64,000 nt of DNA from Perkinsela sp. pyNocScin1. Taxonomy: Eukaryota; Euglenozoa; Kinetoplastea; Prokinetoplastida; Perkinselidae. The position numbers and the translations under genes are program-made. The stretch covers positions 124,001-188,000 of the forward strand of contig CAXHTR010000004.1 of assembly GCA_964019655.1 (NCBI GenBank). The letters are read 5' to 3'. Shown here one piece after another: positions 10,335 to 19,866 of this stretch (the stretch's first letter is position 1; every line of letters starts with the position of its first letter). The notes beneath the pieces were generated by a model. It searched no databases. It was not told the DNA's origin and was given only the letters and a program-made list of their open reading frames with translations.

Positions 10335-11042
10335 ATGCTCGCTCTCCGCACCCAACTTCTCTTCAATACACTCAAGGCAGCCGACCCTTCAGCTTCAGGT
10401 TTCACAGAGAAGCAGAACCTGGCCGTCCGAATATTTTTCGGCGTTGACACCGAAATGTACTATGACACCGATCAGGAGACATTCATCGGCGAGGGCGCCG
10501 ACCCACACAACGTCTGCACGTGGTACGGCATCTCCTGCACAGACGGGGTCGTTCGGGGATTTGACAACAGCCACTCGCTGGATTTTCCGAGAGATGCGCG
10601 ATTTTCTATCGACTGGATTCCCAACTCTGTCAAGCACATCAGAGCCGAAGGGCTCCAGCTCCACCAGCATGTCAACACGCGCACACTGCCACGACCTCTG
10701 GAAGACTGGTGCATGGTGAACTGTAAGCTCACTGGGACACTCAATCTGCAGACGCTGCCGCCGGCCATATGCAAAATTCGGCTCTACTGGAACGATCAGT
10801 ACGGTCGGCTCTTCCTCGCACGCCTACCGGAAACGCTTCGCGTCATCCAGCTGCCATCAAATACGATCGAGCGCGTGTATGTGTCTGTATCGGAAGTGCA
10901 CAGCGGCTTTCTCGAGATCCACGTGTATAGCCCACGGCAAAAGATTGTCGTGCAGTCGCTCGACAGGAAGTCTGTGAAGCACATCGTGAACACCCAGGGG
11001 CGATCGTGGTACGCGTACGATACGCTCGAGCGGAGTGATTGA
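10335..11042 (+). CDS. Short LRR protein, type IV
   Basis: A 235-aa protein of the short subfamily. It starts MLALRTQLLFNTLKAADPS (leader). There follows a region QNLAVRIFFGVDTEMYY replacing the SLSDQ cap, then the Cys motif NVCTWYGISCTDGVV, SIDWIPNSVKHIRAEGLQL and about four degenerate LRRs (LPRPLEDWCMVNCKLTGTL and on). The C-terminal 70 residues are not obvious LRRs and end IVNTQGRSWYAYDTLERS, a theme (VN-GR plus aromatic) shared by other type IV members. It is probably secreted; function is unknown. Confidence 0.82.
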   Translation: MLALRTQLLFNTLKAADPSASGFTEKQNLAVRIFFGVDTEMYYDTDQETFIGEGADPHNVCTWYGISCTDGVVRGFDNSHSLDFPRDARFSIDWIPNSVKHIRAEGLQLHQHVNTRTLPRPLEDWCMVNCKLTGTLNLQTLPPAICKIRLYWNDQYGRLFLARLPETLRVIQLPSNTIERVYVSVSEVHSGFLEIHVYSPRQKIVVQSLDRKSVKHIVNTQGRSWYAYDTLERSD

Positions 11043-11661
11043 CATAGCATAAATAAAGAAATGGAGTGCGCAGAATCAGTGATTCCAAAATCTAAAAAAG
11101 GGATTTTTTAGGGATCAGTCTGACCCGCTGACCCCGGGACACCAGTCTGGTAAGCGAATGCGCTATGACTTACGAGTATATTAGAAGATTTTGGGGTCAG
11201 CTGAGATTTGAAAGAGCTGAAGATAGGGTCAGCCAAAATTTCAAAGGCTAGAAAAAGGCCCAGTGCAGCGCCAAAGTCCAAAAGGTTGGGAAACACTGGC
11301 AAAGTAGACAGATCTCTGGGCCCATGGAAAACAGTGTTAAGGTCCTGATCACTCATTCTTCCACTGGCACTACAGTCTCCATGCGAGACGAAGAGAAAAG
11401 GTTATAATGCCGTGGCCGTTTTTTCTCGGCCGCTTAGGGCTCTCTTGAAGAAATCAAGCATGAAGCAGTACTCCAATGTGGTCAAATTGAGAGGCCCGAT
11501 GCCGAACTCTACAACAGCTCTCGTGTGCGACAAAAGGAAATATTCTCAAAAGTATGGATTGCCCCGTGTCAATGTATCTCAACAAAGTGAGAGACGTACA
11601 GATCGAACCTTGCCTCTTCAGCATCAACCATCCATTCACTTTTGACTCTTTCATCTATCAC
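11043..11661. other. Spacer with an A/T hairpin and GGGTCAG words
   Basis: ctaaaaaa and ttttttag form a perfect 8-base inverted repeat around 11092-11111. The word ggggtcag occurs at 11193-11200 and a near copy, agggtcag, at about 11226. No gene is supported. A pyrimidine-rich stretch (cttttgactctttcatctatc) immediately precedes the next start. Confidence 0.3.
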
Positions 11662-13072
11662 ATGCACAAACTCCCCCTTTTCTTCGCCACATCCGAGAGC
11701 ACCTGCCTCGGCCGCCTCGACTTCGACAGCATGACACCACAGTCACTCATGGAAATCTTCGTTCGTGGCCTCACAAACCCACAGATATTCCACTACACCG
11801 ACGGCTACTTTATGGATGTCCGCGACTGGTTTGGCATCGAATGCGCAGACGAGGGCCCAGCAAAGATTGAGTGGCGCGATCGAGTGGCGCGATCGAGTGG
11901 TGCACGCACACCTGCAGCCTGTTGGGACGCTGGACTTTGCCTTCCTCCCGCAGTCCATCGCCTTTGTCCACATCACTCAACTTGGCCTGCACGGGTCAGT
12001 CGATTTCGCGCTTTTGCCTGCGTCTCTCCAAATTTTTGAGGTGTGGGGGAACCATTTTACTGGTGACATCGCTCGACTCACCGAGCACAGATGCCTGACA
12101 AAGGTCGCACTGACTGGGAACAATTTTTCGGGCAGTGTCACCACATCTCGCCTCCCGCGCGCTCTCGAGTATTTGAGCGCCTCAAAGAACAGCCTCGTGG
12201 GCGAATTTTCTCTTGCTGAACTCCCAGTGCACATCACGCAAGTCTACGCGCAGTACAACTCCCTCTGCGGCTCCCTCAATCTGCCCGGTTTACCGCCAAA
12301 AGCCGAAGTGCTGCGACTCGGCGCCAACCAATTCTCGGGGGAAATTTCCCTCCGGGATCTCCCGGCCTCGCTCGTCGACCTCCAGATCGGCGAAAATCAG
12401 CTCAGCGGGTCCATCGACCTCGCAGCGCTCAGTCCGCGCTTTGAGCGCCTCAGTGTGCACACAAATCGCTTTCAGGGGACAATATCTTGGGAAAAGGTGC
12501 CACGGGCCCTCCAGCTGCTCTACGTGAGCAGCAATCATCTCGCTGGGAGCATCGACATGGCCGCCCTGCCAGACACCGTCGAGGACCTCGACTTCACGGA
12601 GAGTTGCATGTCCGGCACTGTGGATTTTCACAGACTGCCACGATCGATGCAGTTCTGCATCGTCCAGCGAAACACGCTGCACGGCTCTGTCGACATGCGC
12701 AATCTCCCGCCGGCGATCATCCAGCTCTACGTGCATCGGAACCATTTCACGGGGGAAGTGTGCTTGACACAGCTGCCGAATCTGCTCAAGGGGCTGTGGA
12801 TGCACATGAACAAGCTTTCAGGGAGCCTCGACCTGACAGCGTTGCCGATGTCGATCGAGACGCTTTACTTGAGTGAAAACGCGTTTACGGGGACAATCGA
12901 CATGACAAAGCTACCGGATAGCATGAAGGAGATCAAGCTGAGTTCGAACAGGCTCGAGGGCGTGGTGGACGTCTCGCACCTCCCAGACAGCCTGAAGGAG
13001 GTGGACCTTGCAAACAATCTTTTCGTCGGGGACGCGTTCAAGAGTAATCATGCGAAGATACGGTTTCTATGA
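11662..13072 (+). pseudogene. Long LRR protein broken by a 13-bp tandem duplication
   Basis: The leader and cap (MHKLPLFFATSESTCLGRLD, SMTPQSLMEIFVRGL, VRDWFGIECADEG) read in one frame to about 11868. The repeat region reads in another frame from about 11895 to the stop at 13072. The break coincides with a perfect tandem duplication of gagtggcgcgatc (11869-11881 and 11882-11894); with a single copy the two frames would join as KIEWRDRVVHAHL. The body carries about 17 LRRs (TLDFAFLPQSIAFVHI onward), among the longest arrays here. GC is higher than in its neighbours. Either recently inactivated or an assembly artefact. Confidence 0.8.
11869..11894. repeat. 13-bp perfect tandem duplication (frameshifting)
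   Basis: gagtggcgcgatc occurs twice head to tail, and a third partial copy (gagtgg) follows. Thirteen is not a multiple of three, so it shifts the LRR gene's frame exactly between cap and repeats. Confidence 0.9.
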
Positions 13073-13212
13073 TTAAGGTGGAGGCTACGAATGGATGAAG
13101 CGTCACCTCTTAAGATTGAAATAATATATTTCTGAAATGGCTCTCTTTACTTATCCTTTATCTTCCCAATGTATTTTCAAAATTCCTTTGGAGTTCTATC
13201 GTAGCGTCAGCA

Positions 13213-13380
13213 ATGCTATTTTCCGCAGTATGAACCGATCCATCCCTCGGTAGGCTCGACTACATCTTAATGTTCATTTGGGACTCACAGCTGAGTCGAA
13301 AAAAGCATTTCTAGACGACCAGGGCAACTACCTCGACATCGGACATCGGCCTGGTGCTACCGCTTCAAGCGACGATCTTT
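13213..13380 (+). pseudogene. Relic of a type I LRR cap
   Basis: MLFSAV is followed by a stop and then TDPSLGRLDY in the same frame. Another frame continues with KKAFLDDQGNYLDI, the usual QDxxGNFxDV position. Only the leader and cap remain; no LRR follows. It is a decayed family member between two intact plus-strand genes. Confidence 0.65.
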
Positions 13381-13771
13381 AAACAGAGTGGCAAGATTGT
13401 TACCTCAAAGGATCATTTGTGTATCATTTTTTACAATCGACATCGACGAACTTTGTACTGGAAATACAAAGACATGGTGGCAATCACACGATTTACTCAC
13501 CAGTGGAAACTGCAAAAGTTCTAGGGGCATCTCGAGGGTAGCATCGATCGCACGGCTTTGCGGCCCGTGATTACGCCTCATGTTGGTGCTTGCCAGGGTC
13601 ACCTTTAGTGGCTTTATGCTGCCATGAAGTAGATTCGAAGCCTCGATGTGTCTCTCTTACCTGAGATTTTATGTAGACCATACATTTTTGACTTAGATGT
13701 GCCTGTTATCCATTTGATTATCTCTCGCATTCCATCGCATACATTGCTTCTCTTTAATTGCTACGAAAACA
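13381..13771. other. Spacer, nothing recognised
   Basis: Short ORFs on both strands have no family motif. The sequence is AT-rich towards the next start codon. Confidence 0.25.
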
Positions 13772-14488
13772 ATGTATCCGCTCATTCTTGCACTAGCAGC
13801 AGCAGAAGCCCCCAACACTTCCAGTAACTACCAGTACGAAATGCTCATTCGCTTCTTTCAGATCGAAAAGTTCCAAGACATACCCACTGAGCTGCGCAGA
13901 CTTCGACTTCTTCGACTCGGCTCGACACCAACAGACGTCTGCAACTGGCGATCCGTCAGCTGTGTCGACGATCAGGTGCAGAGCTTTGCCTACGCGTACA
14001 CCCAGCCAATTGCGCACAGTATGGACGCCGCTTGGCTTCCGCCCTCGCTCGAATGTGTCCACCTCATCGATATCATATTTGTGCGAGCCATTCAAACGAG
14101 TCGACTTCCAAGAGAGCTTCTCTACTTCTATCTCCAGGATTGCGGCTATATTGGTCACACGATTGACCTTCGCTCGTTGCCAAGCAAAATGCATGAGCTA
14201 CACATTATCGAATGTGTGGTGGGCGGCACACTGGACATGACACTCCTCCCACAGGATATGAAAATTATTTCATTGTTCGGTTGCGGCGTTTCAGTGGTAA
14301 AAGTGCACAACGAAAGGCTGCCGGAAGGCCTCGCGAATATTTTCATCACCGAAGAGGGCACTCCATGCCGTATGCTATCTCCGCACAAGGCGAAGGACGT
14401 GGATGCGCGAGTGCAGATTGTGAAGTACAGGGGTGTGTTCCGAAGCGAGTACTATTTTTCTTGTGATCTGCTGCTAAAGGCGAAATAA
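13772..14488 (+). CDS. Short LRR protein, type IV
   Basis: A 238-aa protein. MYPLILALAAAEAPNTSSNY is a convincing signal peptide with an Ala-rich cleavage region. The type IV body follows: YEMLIRFFQIEKFQ, DVCNWRSVSCVDDQVQSF, a WLPPSLECVHLID strand, RLPRELLYFYLQDC and about four weak LRRs including LPSKMHELHIIECVVGGTL. The C-terminus (VQIVKYRGVFRSEYYFSCDLLLKAK) is diverged. It is secreted by prediction; function is unknown. Confidence 0.83.
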   Translation: MYPLILALAAAEAPNTSSNYQYEMLIRFFQIEKFQDIPTELRRLRLLRLGSTPTDVCNWRSVSCVDDQVQSFAYAYTQPIAHSMDAAWLPPSLECVHLIDIIFVRAIQTSRLPRELLYFYLQDCGYIGHTIDLRSLPSKMHELHIIECVVGGTLDMTLLPQDMKIISLFGCGVSVVKVHNERLPEGLANIFITEEGTPCRMLSPHKAKDVDARVQIVKYRGVFRSEYYFSCDLLLKAK

Positions 14489-14595
14489 AGCGTACTAGGG
14501 AAGAAAGTCTGATGCGAGAGCATTGTTTCACTACTTTTTTAAAAAAATAACTGCGACTTACCCCATAGGCGCTGCGATCAGACATCAGAACGACC

Positions 14596-14766
14596 CTAAG
14601 TGTCAGACTGCGTGTAGGCGTCGAAGGCGTGCCAAAGGGGCTTCAGATACTCCATATCACGCCGCAGAAAGCTTCTAACAAGGTCAGAGTCGATGGCCTT
14701 GGGGCGAGGGCGAAGGACAGTCGCGTGCAGGCTAGTGGCGACGAGGTTCAAAGTCCATCCGAAAGT
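14596..14766 (-). pseudogene. Coding-like fragment, family unknown
   Basis: A 57-codon open frame on the minus strand, opposite to its neighbours, with protein-like composition: SDLVRSFLRRDMEYLKPLWH and AFDAYTQSDT before a TAG at 14596-14598. It is closed upstream by a TGA and has no ATG in a sensible place. GC is raised relative to the flanks. I do not recognise it. It may be the 3' end of a decayed non-LRR gene. Confidence 0.3.
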
Positions 14767-15229
14767 TCAACAGGAAGGGGCGTGGCCGGTGAAATTTTGG
14801 GAGAACAATAGCCCTTCAAAGCCAAGAGGCCTGGTTTGCAATAGAAAATTTAATGTTCAAACTCGAAAGCGTGAACAGAGTGCTGTTGGGCTTCTTTTGA
14901 GCACTCGGGAAAAGTTCATTTTTCTTGATCATTCATATGACAGATGAATGAATATGTGGAAATTAGCCATCATCGATGGAGATTGTCGGAGTTACCTCCT
15001 TTGCATCAGCACTTTGTCCATTCAAAAATTAAGCTCATGAGCTGCTCCCTTAGGACCAAATTGTCGAAATCATAATTCACGATGAACAAGTCGCCGAAAC
15101 TCATCGAAAATCGGGCCCTTTAGACGTTGATTCGCATTTCGCGATATATCTCCTGGGATTTTGCTTGAGCGATGCTTAAGTTTCTTCCGTGCTTATTCAA
15201 TTTTTTCGTTTTTCGGCTTTGAGAAAAAA

Positions 15230-15778
15230 ATGGTGTTCGAAAGCGTCGTGGAAAAGATATCTGCAGTCCGCGACCAGGTCCGCGAAATATATGCAGCGGC
15301 AGGAACGGAGGTTTTAGAAGCCGGGCGTGAAGCCCGTGCCGAGGAAAAAGCGTGGCTGGAGGACATGGACGGTGCCCTCGCCGATCTCCGTGCCCAGGTC
15401 GGGGCACGCCTTGAAAGGGTGAAGGGCGTTTCTCAGCCACCGAGCGCTCACATCCCACAGCCGGAGCGTGAAGCTCCACAAGTCAGAAAGTGCAGCTGTG
15501 CACCTTGCCCACCATGCGATGGGGCGTGGCAAGCTCCCCCCAGTGAAAATGCGAGCGAGGCCCCGCCAATTCAGAAAATTGCTGCGAAAGTGTCTCTGGT
15601 TTCAGAGGATTGGGCGCTGGCGTTTGTCTACTTCTTGGTGACCTGTTGGGGGTCGATGGTTGTTACGCGGTTTCTTCGCTTCTTGTACCCCGAAATATCA
15701 CGAGATGTCGCAATATTGATCATGATTGGACTACCCATCATAAACGGAATGATTCTGCTGTATGAAAATTGGGCTTGA
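15230..15778 (+). CDS. Coiled-coil protein with two C-terminal membrane helices
   Basis: A 182-aa protein unrelated to the LRR family. I chose ATG 15230, which follows an A-rich run and a long pyrimidine tract (15180-15220). Residues 1-65 are charged and helical with heptad-like spacing, a likely coiled coil. Residues 66-118 are Pro-rich and hold a tight CSCAPCPPC cluster (Cys 88, 90, 93, 96). Residues about 128-147 and 159-178 are hydrophobic helices separated by RFLRFLYPEISRD, making a tail-anchored hairpin. It could be an organelle or ER membrane protein with a cytosolic coiled coil. I do not recognise the family. Confidence 0.7.
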   Translation: MVFESVVEKISAVRDQVREIYAAAGTEVLEAGREARAEEKAWLEDMDGALADLRAQVGARLERVKGVSQPPSAHIPQPEREAPQVRKCSCAPCPPCDGAWQAPPSENASEAPPIQKIAAKVSLVSEDWALAFVYFLVTCWGSMVVTRFLRFLYPEISRDVAILIMIGLPIINGMILLYENWA

Positions 15779-16178
15779 ATAGGCAGAACTCTGTAGCATT
15801 GAATTTAAGTAATTATATTTGATGATGACTCGCATGTAGAAGGCGTTGGTGTAATTTTGCCACTGCATGTACATATTTTTCCTCTTTTCTTTTAGTTTTC
15901 TACTCATGCAGCATTCAGAATCGGGGATCAATTCATTGCAAAAGTACGTGTGTAAAGAATGGTTAACCACAGTCATGCGGTCCCTATTATTATACATGTG
16001 TACGTCACCTTTCAGGGCCAGTAAAGGTTTCACAGAGATGAAGTTGAGTCAATCAATATTTTATTAGGTAAAAAAGGGCCTAGTACCAAGTTAGGACTTA
16101 AATGTGCAAAAGTAATGATCGTAGCAGCATAAGAATTTTGATTTTGAAACTCCCAGGACCATTTCTCGAAATCGTAAT
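15779..16178. other. Spacer, nothing recognised
   Basis: AT-rich intergenic sequence up to the hairpin cluster at 16179. No gene is supported. Confidence 0.25.
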
Positions 16179-16273
16179 CAACGAGCCTTCGGCTCGTTGG
16201 GGGAAAAGTTTCAGTTTCCCCCGACCATCGAAAACTCCTCCTCAAAAGCTTTCATTTTCCCCCAATTTGGGGG
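16179..16273. repeat. Cluster of three adjacent inverted repeats
   Basis: Three hairpins follow each other. caacgagcc-ttc-ggctcgttg (16179-16199) has a perfect 9-bp stem. gggggaaa ... tttccccc (16199-16222) has a perfect 8-bp stem and 8-base loop. ccccc-aattt-ggggg (16259-16273) has a 5-bp stem. They lie in an untranscribed or UTR position about 220 bases upstream of the next LRR start. The role is unknown; an RNA structure or a mobile-element remnant is possible. Confidence 0.6.
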
Positions 16274-16491
16274 ATTCACCCGGGTTTAAGAAGCCCTGCT
16301 GTACGTTCAAAAAGTGCTCAGGATTTGGTACATATTGAACCTTTCTTCATTTGATTGTTAATAGCTTTGAGAATCAGAATCAATCGCTTGATTGTAAAAT
16401 CACTTCTCTTTGAGAAGTTTTATTCAGCAATAGACACCATGGTGGTGTTCATCGGAGCATTTCAGCATTTTATCACTTTTCACAGATATTC

Positions 16492-17694
16492 ATGCAACTC
16501 GCTGTGCTTCTATACACTGCTGATGACCAAGCGCTCGGCCGCCTCGACCCGATGCTCATGTCCCAGGAGTCGCAGATCGAGTCCTTTCTCGGCGGCGTCG
16601 AGAACAAGCAGCGCTTCACTGACGAGAATGGCAACTTTAACTTTGATAGTTTGTCAGACAATTTCTTTTTTGATGAGAACGGCGAGCTGCTGCGGATCGA
16701 CATCGACAACGAGGAAGGGGTCAACGAGCCCCTGAAGGGCAGTCTCAGCTTCCGGTTCCTCCCGCTCTCAACACAGGGTATCTTCCTCGAGAACAACGCT
16801 ATCTCAGGGTCAATCGACATCGAAAACTGGCCGCCGGGGATCGAAGAAGTCTTCATTGGAGACAACTTTCTTCACGGGACGATTGAGACGAGCAAACTCC
16901 CGCCGGCGATCCGACAGCTCTCTGTCTGCAGTAACCAGCTGGCGGGGACGCTGGACCTGACGAAGCTCCCAAAGGACATGTTCTCCCTCATCGCCAAAGA
17001 GAACGAATTCTGCGGGCCTATGGACCTAACGCAGCTGCCGGCGGGCCTCGAGGGACTTTTTCTCGAAAACAACAAGTTTTCAGGGGGTGTCGACATCGAA
17101 CACCTCCCAGAGGCGATGATCGCGTTCTTCATCGCTGCCAATGCCATCCACGGGACTTCGAGTCTCTCCAATTTCCCGCCGGCTATCATCGATTTTGCCA
17201 TCGGTGACACGAAAATCGGCGGCGTCATCAACACGGCTGCGCTTCCGCTCGGTATAAGAACGCTGGACATTCAGAACAGCAAGTTCCACGGGTCGTTCGC
17301 ATTTCAATCGCTGCCGCCAGAGACTTCGAATTTGCTCATGCGGGACAACGCGCTCGAGGGAACGATCGACACCGCAAAACTGCCGGTGGGCACGGAGGAC
17401 ATCGACATCAAGCGGAACCGTTTTGGGGGGACTTTTGACGCGCGAACGCTTCCTGAAATGCTCCGCGAGATAAACATTGGGTACAACGCCTTTGTGGGGC
17501 CGCTGTGCCTGAGCCATTTGCCGCCGCGCCTGCTCATGTTCAAGGCGAGCGGCAATGCTTTCTCGGGGAAGCTGGAGCTGGATGGGCTGCCGCCGCTTCT
17601 GGAGCTGGTGAAGCTCGAGGGCACCTCGCTGGAGTACGAAAAGTCGAAGATCGAAGTCATTGGGGCGATACATGGGGTTCAATTCGTCATGTGA
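16492..17694 (+). CDS. LRR protein, type III
   Basis: A 400-aa protein. MQLAVLLYTADDQALGRLDP is leader plus cap. The type III cap reads MLMSQESQIESFLGGVENKQ then RFTDENGNFNFDSLSDNFFF, with no Cys pair. About 14 LRRs follow, starting GSLSFRFLPLSTQGIFLENN, with cores NAISG, NQLAG, NKFSG and NAFSG. Its closest relative in the window is the minus-strand gene at 55.7-56.9 kb, with matching cap and repeat number. GC-rich compared with the spacers. No anchor is visible, so it is probably secreted. Confidence 0.87.
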   Translation: MQLAVLLYTADDQALGRLDPMLMSQESQIESFLGGVENKQRFTDENGNFNFDSLSDNFFFDENGELLRIDIDNEEGVNEPLKGSLSFRFLPLSTQGIFLENNAISGSIDIENWPPGIEEVFIGDNFLHGTIETSKLPPAIRQLSVCSNQLAGTLDLTKLPKDMFSLIAKENEFCGPMDLTQLPAGLEGLFLENNKFSGGVDIEHLPEAMIAFFIAANAIHGTSSLSNFPPAIIDFAIGDTKIGGVINTAALPLGIRTLDIQNSKFHGSFAFQSLPPETSNLLMRDNALEGTIDTAKLPVGTEDIDIKRNRFGGTFDARTLPEMLREINIGYNAFVGPLCLSHLPPRLLMFKASGNAFSGKLELDGLPPLLELVKLEGTSLEYEKSKIEVIGAIHGVQFVM

Positions 17695-18198
17695 GGCAAA
17701 AGATTGGTAAAAAGAGCTTATGTAGAGTGTAAAATGCCCATTAAATTACAAAACTTGTAATCTATTTATTTTTTTGGCAAAAATGTGTTGCAATGAAACC
17801 CCCGTATCTTTTTTTCTGTTGACTTCGAGGCCGTTTCAGTCCCGGAACCACCTTTGGCGCTGTGCCTTCCGTCAATGCAAGAATTGAGCGCGCCAGGCTA
17901 CGCCCGTCGATAGGCCCAGATCTTTTTCCCCTCGAACTTAAGTGGAGAAAGTATGAATTCCGATGATGAGTTTCTCGCGCAGGGCAGTGGTGCATACGAA
18001 CATGAATAAAAAATTCGTATTCGTCAGAATTCGATGTTGAAGGTTGTCGACGACGAATTGTTGCTGTTTAAATGCACGCGACAACGCATGGAGCATCATT
18101 CAGCGAAACATCTTGTAAAGTGGTTGAAGAGTTATAATTTGAAATGAAATGCGCCGAATTCTACTTTGCTCGTCGTATATCGCTATTCCATAATACAC
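17695..18198. other. Spacer containing a diverged dispersed repeat
   Basis: Positions 17821-17925 align with 60648-60755 over about 100 bases (shared words include ggccgtt, cagtcc, ggcgctgtgc, cgcgcc and tacg). The minus strand of this copy has an open frame (17762-17995) reading GRSLARSILALTEGTAPK, but I cannot call it a gene. No other feature is seen. Confidence 0.35.
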
Positions 18199-19050
18199 AT
18201 GCACCCCTTCACCATCTTCACTTCGTGCGATAGCCCAATCGGCCGATTTGACACCCACTCGCTGCCCCAGCAGGAACTCATGGAGCTGCTCGTTGCTGAT
18301 CTCAAAGACGTCAAAATTGCTCGAAATACATTCTCTCCAGGCTTTATTGCTATTAAACACTGGTCTGTGCTTCTTATGGACGAGTCCGATTCCGAAGTTA
18401 TTGATATTCGACTTCGCATGGACAAAGCGGTGTACAGCCAAGGATGTAGTAAAAAGCCACGCTCTATCAAGGACGGGTGCTTTCGCTGCGGTGGTTCTTT
18501 GGACTTTCGTTTCGTCCCACCGACCGTTCGAAGGCTTGAAGTGAACCATATGCTTATCAGTGGAACAGTGGATACTACAACGCTTCCATCTGTGCCAGAA
18601 AGTCTCGAAATACCCATCAATTCATTTCGAGGATCATTATCCATTGAAGGACTTCCGCTCAGTATGACCTGTGTTGATGTTCAAAGCAACAAGCTTGAAG
18701 GTAGCTTGCATCTTGAGTTGCTTCCACCGGCAATGGAGGTTTTTCATGCAGATGGTAATAATTTTTCGGGAACGGTCAATCTCAGCGCTTTGCCATCAAA
18801 ACTTCGAACGCTAAGTCTTGAAGAAAATAATCTCAGTGGAAAAATCGAGCTACGAAATATCCCAAAGCCGCTCGGCTTTGTTGCACTACATGACAACGCA
18901 TTTGATCGAAGCGCTGCAGTTGTTGATGGGGATCACACATTTACAGCATTGAGGCTGCCATACATGCTTCGAAAGAGGGTGTTTGATGACAATGGTGCTC
19001 TCACTGATGAGCGTATCAAGGGCTTATCGTACAATAAGTTTCATAAGTAG
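18199..19050 (+). CDS. LRR protein, type II
   Basis: A 283-aa protein. I use ATG 18199 (MHPFTIFTSCDSPIGRFD), matching sister leaders, rather than the upstream in-frame start. The cap is type II: SLPQQELMELLVADLKDVKI. It has no cap Cys pair, but two cysteines (GCSKKPR and GCFRCGG) lie in a basic loop not seen in sisters. About six LRRs follow from GTVDTTTLPSVPESLEI. The C-terminus (VFDDNGALTDERIKGLSYNK) echoes the VVDExG tail. Codon use is noticeably more AT-rich than in neighbours such as the gene at 16.5 kb. Confidence 0.83.
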   Translation: MHPFTIFTSCDSPIGRFDTHSLPQQELMELLVADLKDVKIARNTFSPGFIAIKHWSVLLMDESDSEVIDIRLRMDKAVYSQGCSKKPRSIKDGCFRCGGSLDFRFVPPTVRRLEVNHMLISGTVDTTTLPSVPESLEIPINSFRGSLSIEGLPLSMTCVDVQSNKLEGSLHLELLPPAMEVFHADGNNFSGTVNLSALPSKLRTLSLEENNLSGKIELRNIPKPLGFVALHDNAFDRSAAVVDGDHTFTALRLPYMLRKRVFDDNGALTDERIKGLSYNKFHK

Positions 19051-19158
19051 GCTTTGAAAGTTAGTTGGGATGAAGTATATTTTCAAATTTCGGATACTGA
19101 TTGAGGTTGAAGAAGGAGACAAACATATTGAATCCTTTATTCCTCTGACTTTTTAGTG

Positions 19159-19281
19159 AAATGTTCGGCCCGATACGATTCTTCAGCTATTGACTCTCGA
19201 TCTTACACTCGGCCACCTGGAATACGCTTCGCTCTCTGAACTAGCACTCATGGAGATATCATCGATGGAATTGATATAAGT
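19159..19281 (+). pseudogene. Relic of a type I LRR cap
   Basis: After a broken leader, the plus strand reads LTLDLTLGHLEYASLSELAL then MEISSMELI and a stop, clearly a decayed GRLDYxSLSDQALMEMLI cap. No repeats follow. Only the first 40 codons of a former family member remain. Confidence 0.65.
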
Positions 19282-19866
19282 TAAGAAAAATTGCAAGAAG
19301 GCACTCAAACTACAGAGAGATATACGAGTGGTGTGTCGCGCACTGTCTCGAAAAAGTGTACCCAATTTTGTAAAAGTGAAAGGTATCCGATTTTTGAACC
19401 CTTCTTCATCGACAAGCACTTTCGGTTACAATTTATCTCCCTTGTCGTCGATAATCTGAGTGTGTGTGGCTGGTAACACCAATTTAGCGACACTTGATAC
19501 ACTGCTTCTACCGCTGCATCTCATTCGCATGAATATTCGAAAGACATACCGAAAAGAATCCAGCGCATAGATGACAGCGAAGTTTTTTTTTGGATCAAAG
19601 ATGTGACTATTGGGTTATTATTATTCACCAACTTGGCTAGGTGAAGAGGTGATTTTCGGTGTCATACGCAAATCGGATTGACGTCGCGATCCCGAAAGAG
19701 TCGCAGCCAGAAATATTTGTGTTTGCAAATTTTTTTCATATCTGTGAAAAAATGAATATTATGGATTTGTTTTATCACATTGTTAATGAGAGCAAAGCGC
19801 CTGCGAGACAACCGAAGCTCCAGCTTGGAATCCTGAACCTTTACGCCAGATAAATGGGCGTACACA
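19282..19866. other. Spacer, nothing recognised
   Basis: AT-rich. Short ORFs on both strands lack any recognisable motif. Confidence 0.25.

Noticed and set aside
12487-12876. ORFs in alternative frames within the GC-rich LRR arrays (also 12290-12805 minus, 25178-25705 plus, 25526-26236 minus, 17080-17682 minus, 41655-42005 minus)
   Set aside because: They are shadows of the LRR coding frame: the main frame carries the regular repeat motif and these only mirror its periodic codons.
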